This document shows positions 59,919-64,000 of a stretch of 64,000 nucleotides of DNA, in pieces. The number at the start of each line of letters is the position of its first letter. Position 1 is the stretch's first letter. The DNA comes from an uncultured Fidelibacterota bacterium (GTDB lineage Bacteria > Fidelibacterota > Marinisomatia > Marinisomatales > TCS55): the NCBI GenBank assembly GCA_902581045.1, contig CACHMU010000001.1:17676-81675 (forward strand), in the 5' to 3' direction. Below the pieces are notes generated by a model, which had not been told where the DNA came from, ran no database searches, and saw only the letters and a list, made by a program, of their open reading frames with translations. The position numbers and the translations under genes are program-made.

Positions 59919-61670
59919 ATTTCAATTTTAAGAGAAAATCATAATTCTAATTTAGATATTATTCTTCTTGGCTTCCCAGAAAGAGCAGGCATCGCACTAT
60001 TAAGGAGCTTATGTAAATTAGGCAATAAACCAAAAATTACAATTATTACTGATGACAAAGATAATATTGCAAGATTATCTAATAATAAATCAACTATTCA
60101 TTATCATAGTCCATTGGAAATTGATTTTAAAAAAGGGTCTGCTGAACTATTAAATCTTATTAATTGTAATAGAAAATTTTTAATCCCAACAAATGATAAA
60201 TATTTGAAATGGTTAGAGCTTAATTTTAAGCATTTAGACTCAAAACATGTTTTACCGTACAATGATAAAATATCAATTCAAAATATAACAGATAAGTTTA
60301 AAATATTGAAAATTGCGAATGAAATAAATATAAAAATCCCTAAATCAATTTTAATAAAGAGTGAAGAAGAAATTTATAAATATAAAAAAAATATTTCTTT
60401 TCCATGTATAATTAAACCAATTTATTCTATATCAATAAAAAATAATCAGTTTTGTAAATTAAATGTCGAAAAAGCAAATTCGTTTAAAGAATTAGAAATG
60501 CTCATTTCATTAAAACTTCCTCAAAGCCACTTACTTATTCAAGAGTTTTTATCCGGTACGGGTCAAGCTGTAAACATTTTTTCATATAATGGTGATCTTA
60601 CACACTATTTTGAATATCGTAGATTGCGTGAGCCAGGATTTGGTGGTCCTAGTTCCCATAGAGAAAGCTTGAAGCCCAACAAAAAGACTTTAAAAAAATG
60701 TAAAGCTTTAATAAAAGCTTTTAATTACACTGGTGTTGGCATGGTTGAGTTTAGAAAAAGTAATGGCAATTTGTATTTAATGGAATTTAATGCTCGATTT
60801 TGGGGTTCATTATCATTACCCATTTTTTGTGAAATGGATTTTCCTAAAATTTTATATAGTAAGTTTTTAAATAACACTGAATCAAATCTTAATGTGATCG
60901 ATACAAACTATAGAGTAGGTTTAAAAGCTAGAAATTTAGTCTCAGATATACAATGGCATCAAAAAAAAGGTATATTTAAATGTATAAGATTATTTTTTGA
61001 CATAATCTTTTTATTGCCATTTAGGATATTATTTAAAAAAGAGATATTAGATATTGAAAGTATATATGATCCTAAGCCCTCTTTAGAAATATATAAAAGA
61101 ACTATTAAGTATTTTATAAAGAAATTTTATATTTTTTTTTATAATGCTTATTTTACAATATTAAAGATAAGATATAGAAATGAATGTAAAAATATCATCA
61201 GTGATATTAAGAATATACATTTTGTTTGTTTAGGGAATATTAATAGAAGTGTTTTTGCAGAACGTTATTTAAAGAAACAAATACATTCAATTAAAAGTAG
61301 TATCATCAATGATTATAATATTGAATCAAGTGGAACACACATTTTAACTAACAGACCTTCACCATATTTAGCTATAAGTGCAGCAAAAGAATTGAAAGTT
61401 TCCTTAAAAAATCATAAATCTAAAAGCATCTATAGACAAAATATTAAAGATAGTAAAAAAACTTTGTTTTTTGTTATGGATTCAAATCAGTATATAGATT
61501 TAAAAAAGATATTTTTTAAATGTAAAATATATCCGCTAGGTATTTTTTCATCGAAGAGTATAAATATACCTGATCCATATAAAAAAAATAATGAAGATTA
61601 TAAAAAGAGTTTTTTAAAAATTGTTGATTCACTAAATAATTTTATCAGCTTTACCCAAACAAAATTCTAA
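59919..61670 (+). CDS. ATP-grasp domain protein fused to a C-terminal low-molecular-weight protein phosphatase, probable ATT start
   Basis: Listed ORF starts at TTG 60114. Open frame upstream encodes ISILRENHNSNLDIILLGFPERAGIALLRSLCKLGNKPKITIITDD with no NTG. ATP-grasp: FPCIIKPIYS, GVGMVEFRKSNGNLYLMEFNARFWGSL. LMW-PTP: FVCLGNINRSVFAERYL and IPDPYKK. Confidence 0.85.
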   Translation: MSILRENHNSNLDIILLGFPERAGIALLRSLCKLGNKPKITIITDDKDNIARLSNNKSTIHYHSPLEIDFKKGSAELLNLINCNRKFLIPTNDKYLKWLELNFKHLDSKHVLPYNDKISIQNITDKFKILKIANEINIKIPKSILIKSEEEIYKYKKNISFPCIIKPIYSISIKNNQFCKLNVEKANSFKELEMLISLKLPQSHLLIQEFLSGTGQAVNIFSYNGDLTHYFEYRRLREPGFGGPSSHRESLKPNKKTLKKCKALIKAFNYTGVGMVEFRKSNGNLYLMEFNARFWGSLSLPIFCEMDFPKILYSKFLNNTESNLNVIDTNYRVGLKARNLVSDIQWHQKKGIFKCIRLFFDIIFLLPFRILFKKEILDIESIYDPKPSLEIYKRTIKYFIKKFYIFFYNAYFTILKIRYRNECKNIISDIKNIHFVCLGNINRSVFAERYLKKQIHSIKSSIINDYNIESSGTHILTNRPSPYLAISAAKELKVSLKNHKSKSIYRQNIKDSKKTLFFVMDSNQYIDLKKIFFKCKIYPLGIFSSKSINIPDPYKKNNEDYKKSFLKIVDSLNNFISFTQTKF

Positions 61671-61678
61671 ATGAAATA

Positions 61679-62995
61679 ATGATACATAATTTAGCATATA
61701 ACCTTTTATGGATGACTCTACAAATTCCATTTATAAATAAAATAACCCTTTTTTTCTACATTCAATTCAGCCGTTATCAAAGAGAGAAAAACTTTTGGAT
61801 ACAAAAATCTCTTTGTAAATCAGTAATGATTTATGAACCTAGGTTTAGCAATATTTTATCTGAACTACATAAGCGCGATATTCATGTCGCTCTTTTACCT
61901 CGAGGAATTTTTGATTATTTATTTTCAAAATATTTAGCAGTTTATAAATCAAAATCATCATTTTTTCAAGAATTTGCATTGGAAAAATATTTTCCATACA
62001 AAAAAGAGCGACTTCATTTTTTTAACGCATGCAAGTTTGTTATTAAAATATTAGGAAAAACTTTTCCAACAAAAACAATTATTTTACCAAAATATAATGA
62101 TGATTTTACTCTTGAATTAATAAAAGCTTTTGATTCATTAAGCTGGAAAACAATAGTTTATGATAGAGAAGGAACTGTTAATGAAAATAGATTAAGAAAA
62201 GTTCCACCTATAGTTGCAAAAATGGCTGTTAATTGTAACTACCTGATAACATATAATGATAGACATAAAATGTTTTTTGATAGAGTTTTTAAATTATCAG
62301 ATTTAAAAAAACCCGTAATAAAGATAATTGGCAATCCAGCCTCAGATGAATGGTTTAATAGATTTGTTCCTAAAAACTCATTTGATAAGTTAATTTTAAA
62401 AAATAATATTATATCTTTTTTTGCTTTTGGTGAGTTTAGTTATGTTTATGACTCAGATTATTTAAAAGGGAAACGTGAGGTTTGGAAGTCACTTTTAACA
62501 GAAATACATAATGTTCTTTCTAATCACCTAGACTCTAACAAAGAAAAAAAAATATTATATAAAAGGGGGCCTAAAGGCAATAGAGATTATTGGCATGGAA
62601 GTTTGGATTTATTAACAAGATCCAATGCGGAATTAATGTTGAATACGGCTAATTCAAATCAAATTATTTTAAATAGCGATATTATTATAGCTTTCCAAAC
62701 GACCGTTATTATTGATGCAATGCATACTGATAAAATAATTATTTATTGTGCATGGGGTGAAAACTACAATGAAATAAAACATGAAATGTTAGATTTTGAA
62801 AGTTATGCCGAAATGGGAGCGATACTTCATGCTAAATCAGCAAAAGATTTAAAAAACTATCTTGAAATAAATCCAAAAAATATAAAAATTAATTTTAAAG
62901 CTAGAAAAGAAATACGTGAATTGTTCACTAACAATCCTGATGGTAGTGTAGCAAGTAGATTTGTTAATTGGTTTGAAAAAGAGTGCTTAAAGTAG
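61679..62995 (+). CDS. Putative surface-carbohydrate biosynthesis protein (GT-B-like)
   Basis: Locus context; C-terminal IIIAFQTTVIIDAMHTDKIIIYCAWGENY resembles CDP-glycerol or epimerase-fold proteins. Confidence 0.5.
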   Translation: MIHNLAYNLLWMTLQIPFINKITLFFYIQFSRYQREKNFWIQKSLCKSVMIYEPRFSNILSELHKRDIHVALLPRGIFDYLFSKYLAVYKSKSSFFQEFALEKYFPYKKERLHFFNACKFVIKILGKTFPTKTIILPKYNDDFTLELIKAFDSLSWKTIVYDREGTVNENRLRKVPPIVAKMAVNCNYLITYNDRHKMFFDRVFKLSDLKKPVIKIIGNPASDEWFNRFVPKNSFDKLILKNNIISFFAFGEFSYVYDSDYLKGKREVWKSLLTEIHNVLSNHLDSNKEKKILYKRGPKGNRDYWHGSLDLLTRSNAELMLNTANSNQIILNSDIIIAFQTTVIIDAMHTDKIIIYCAWGENYNEIKHEMLDFESYAEMGAILHAKSAKDLKNYLEINPKNIKINFKARKEIRELFTNNPDGSVASRFVNWFEKECLK

Positions 62996-63088
62996 TTTGT
63001 GTTTATATGGCTTAAAAATGTTTTGGGTTTTTATAAAATGATTATTATTAAATAAAAAATTGGTTGCTGAAATAATAGGAAATTCAGT

Positions 63089-64000
63089 TTGAAAAATTTT
63101 CATATTTTATTTGTAGGATATTCAAATCACATATTTTTGGATATTACTAATCATGTTAAAAATCAATGTGGATATCGTACCTCATTTATTGTTAGATCAA
63201 AAAAAGAAATTAATAGACTTATATCAAAAGATATTCCTATTGAATCTATTTATTGTTTAAATGATGAAAAGGTCAACGAATTTTCTCATCAAGATTTAAA
63301 AAATTTACAAATTTTAGAGAAAGAAAATGTTTCAACAACACATAATATGATATTAGGTGAACCGCTTTTAAAAAATTTACCATATAATAAAGCTTTAAAC
63401 TATGCATCTTATTTACACAAAAAATTTGATTCATATTATAATAAAATAAAACCTGATGTTATAATTGGCTCACATGATGGAATACATTCTGCTTTGGGAT
63501 GTGCTATCGCGAGATCAAAAAAAATACCATGGTACGCCTTAACATTTTGTCCTCTTCCATCTGGATATGTAGCATTGAGGGAAGGATTGGTCCCTGATAA
63601 ACTGGTAACACTTAGGAATCAAAATGCTAAAGACTTAGATGAAAGTGTTGAAAAAATCCTATCTGAGTTTGAATCAAACCAAATAAAACCTCCATTATAT
63701 GTATCATCTCATAATTTAAATTTACTTTCAAAGCGATTACCAAATCATATTAAACAAGGAATCTTAGCTTTTAAAAAATCATATTTTGGAGGCCTAGATT
63801 ATTTTAGTGATTTTAGATTCCAATATTTATTAAAACAATATTTTAGAAAAAGAAAAAACTTAATAACCTTTCCCAAAAAACTTTTTTTAAAAAATATTCC
63901 AGATAAACCATATATTTTTTTCGGTTTACATATGCAACCAGAATCAACAATTGATGTTTATGCGTCATTTTTTAGTAATCAAATATCAATTATTGAATCA
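63089..64000 (+). CDS. Capsule polysaccharide biosynthesis-like protein (3' truncated by window edge)
   Basis: Open frame from TTG 63089 (MKNFHILFVGYSNHIFLDITNHV...) to the window end, not in the ORF track; KPYIFFGLHMQPESTIDVYASFFSNQISIIES near the edge. Confidence 0.72.
   Translation, partial: MKNFHILFVGYSNHIFLDITNHVKNQCGYRTSFIVRSKKEINRLISKDIPIESIYCLNDEKVNEFSHQDLKNLQILEKENVSTTHNMILGEPLLKNLPYNKALNYASYLHKKFDSYYNKIKPDVIIGSHDGIHSALGCAIARSKKIPWYALTFCPLPSGYVALREGLVPDKLVTLRNQNAKDLDESVEKILSEFESNQIKPPLYVSSHNLNLLSKRLPNHIKQGILAFKKSYFGGLDYFSDFRFQYLLKQYFRKRKNLITFPKKLFLKNIPDKPYIFFGLHMQPESTIDVYASFFSNQISIIES

Noticed and set aside
1-64000. CRISPR arrays, insertion sequences, prophage, toxin-antitoxin or defence islands
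   Set aside because: No regularly spaced repeats, transposase/integrase motifs or phage structural genes were recognised in the ORFs or intergenic DNA.

Overview
AT-rich, tightly packed bacterial chromosome segment. It looks like an FCB-group or Marinimicrobia-like marine bacterium; this placement is inferred from gene content only. About the first 40 kb is mostly housekeeping: ferredoxins and Mrp, uppS-bamA-ompH-lpxD-lpxC/fabZ-lpxA-dxr-rseP, a nucleoside uptake and salvage cluster (nupC-tdk-udk-cdd), a TonB-dependent receptor, one CAU tRNA, and dnaG. From about 37 kb to the right edge lies a surface-polysaccharide locus: rfbA/rfbB, Wza-like and Wzz-like proteins, pseudaminic and other nonulosonate biosynthesis genes, an ABC exporter, and modification enzymes. 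Main observation: four genes (lpxA, gpmA, a HAD phosphatase, an ATP-grasp/LMW-PTP fusion) have no NTG start codon upstream of their essential N-terminal motifs, except one implausible CTG for the HAD gene. All four can be completed from an ATT codon, three with a well-placed purine-rich SD-like sequence. This suggests recurrent AUU initiation that standard gene callers miss. Other notable items are a JUMPstart/ops-like element at the head of the polysaccharide operon, an HTH-Wzz fusion without a kinase domain, a NeuB-cupin fusion, an ATP-grasp/LMW-PTP fusion, a cysteine-free Mrp, and an orphan DNA methyltransferase with an atypical motif IV.
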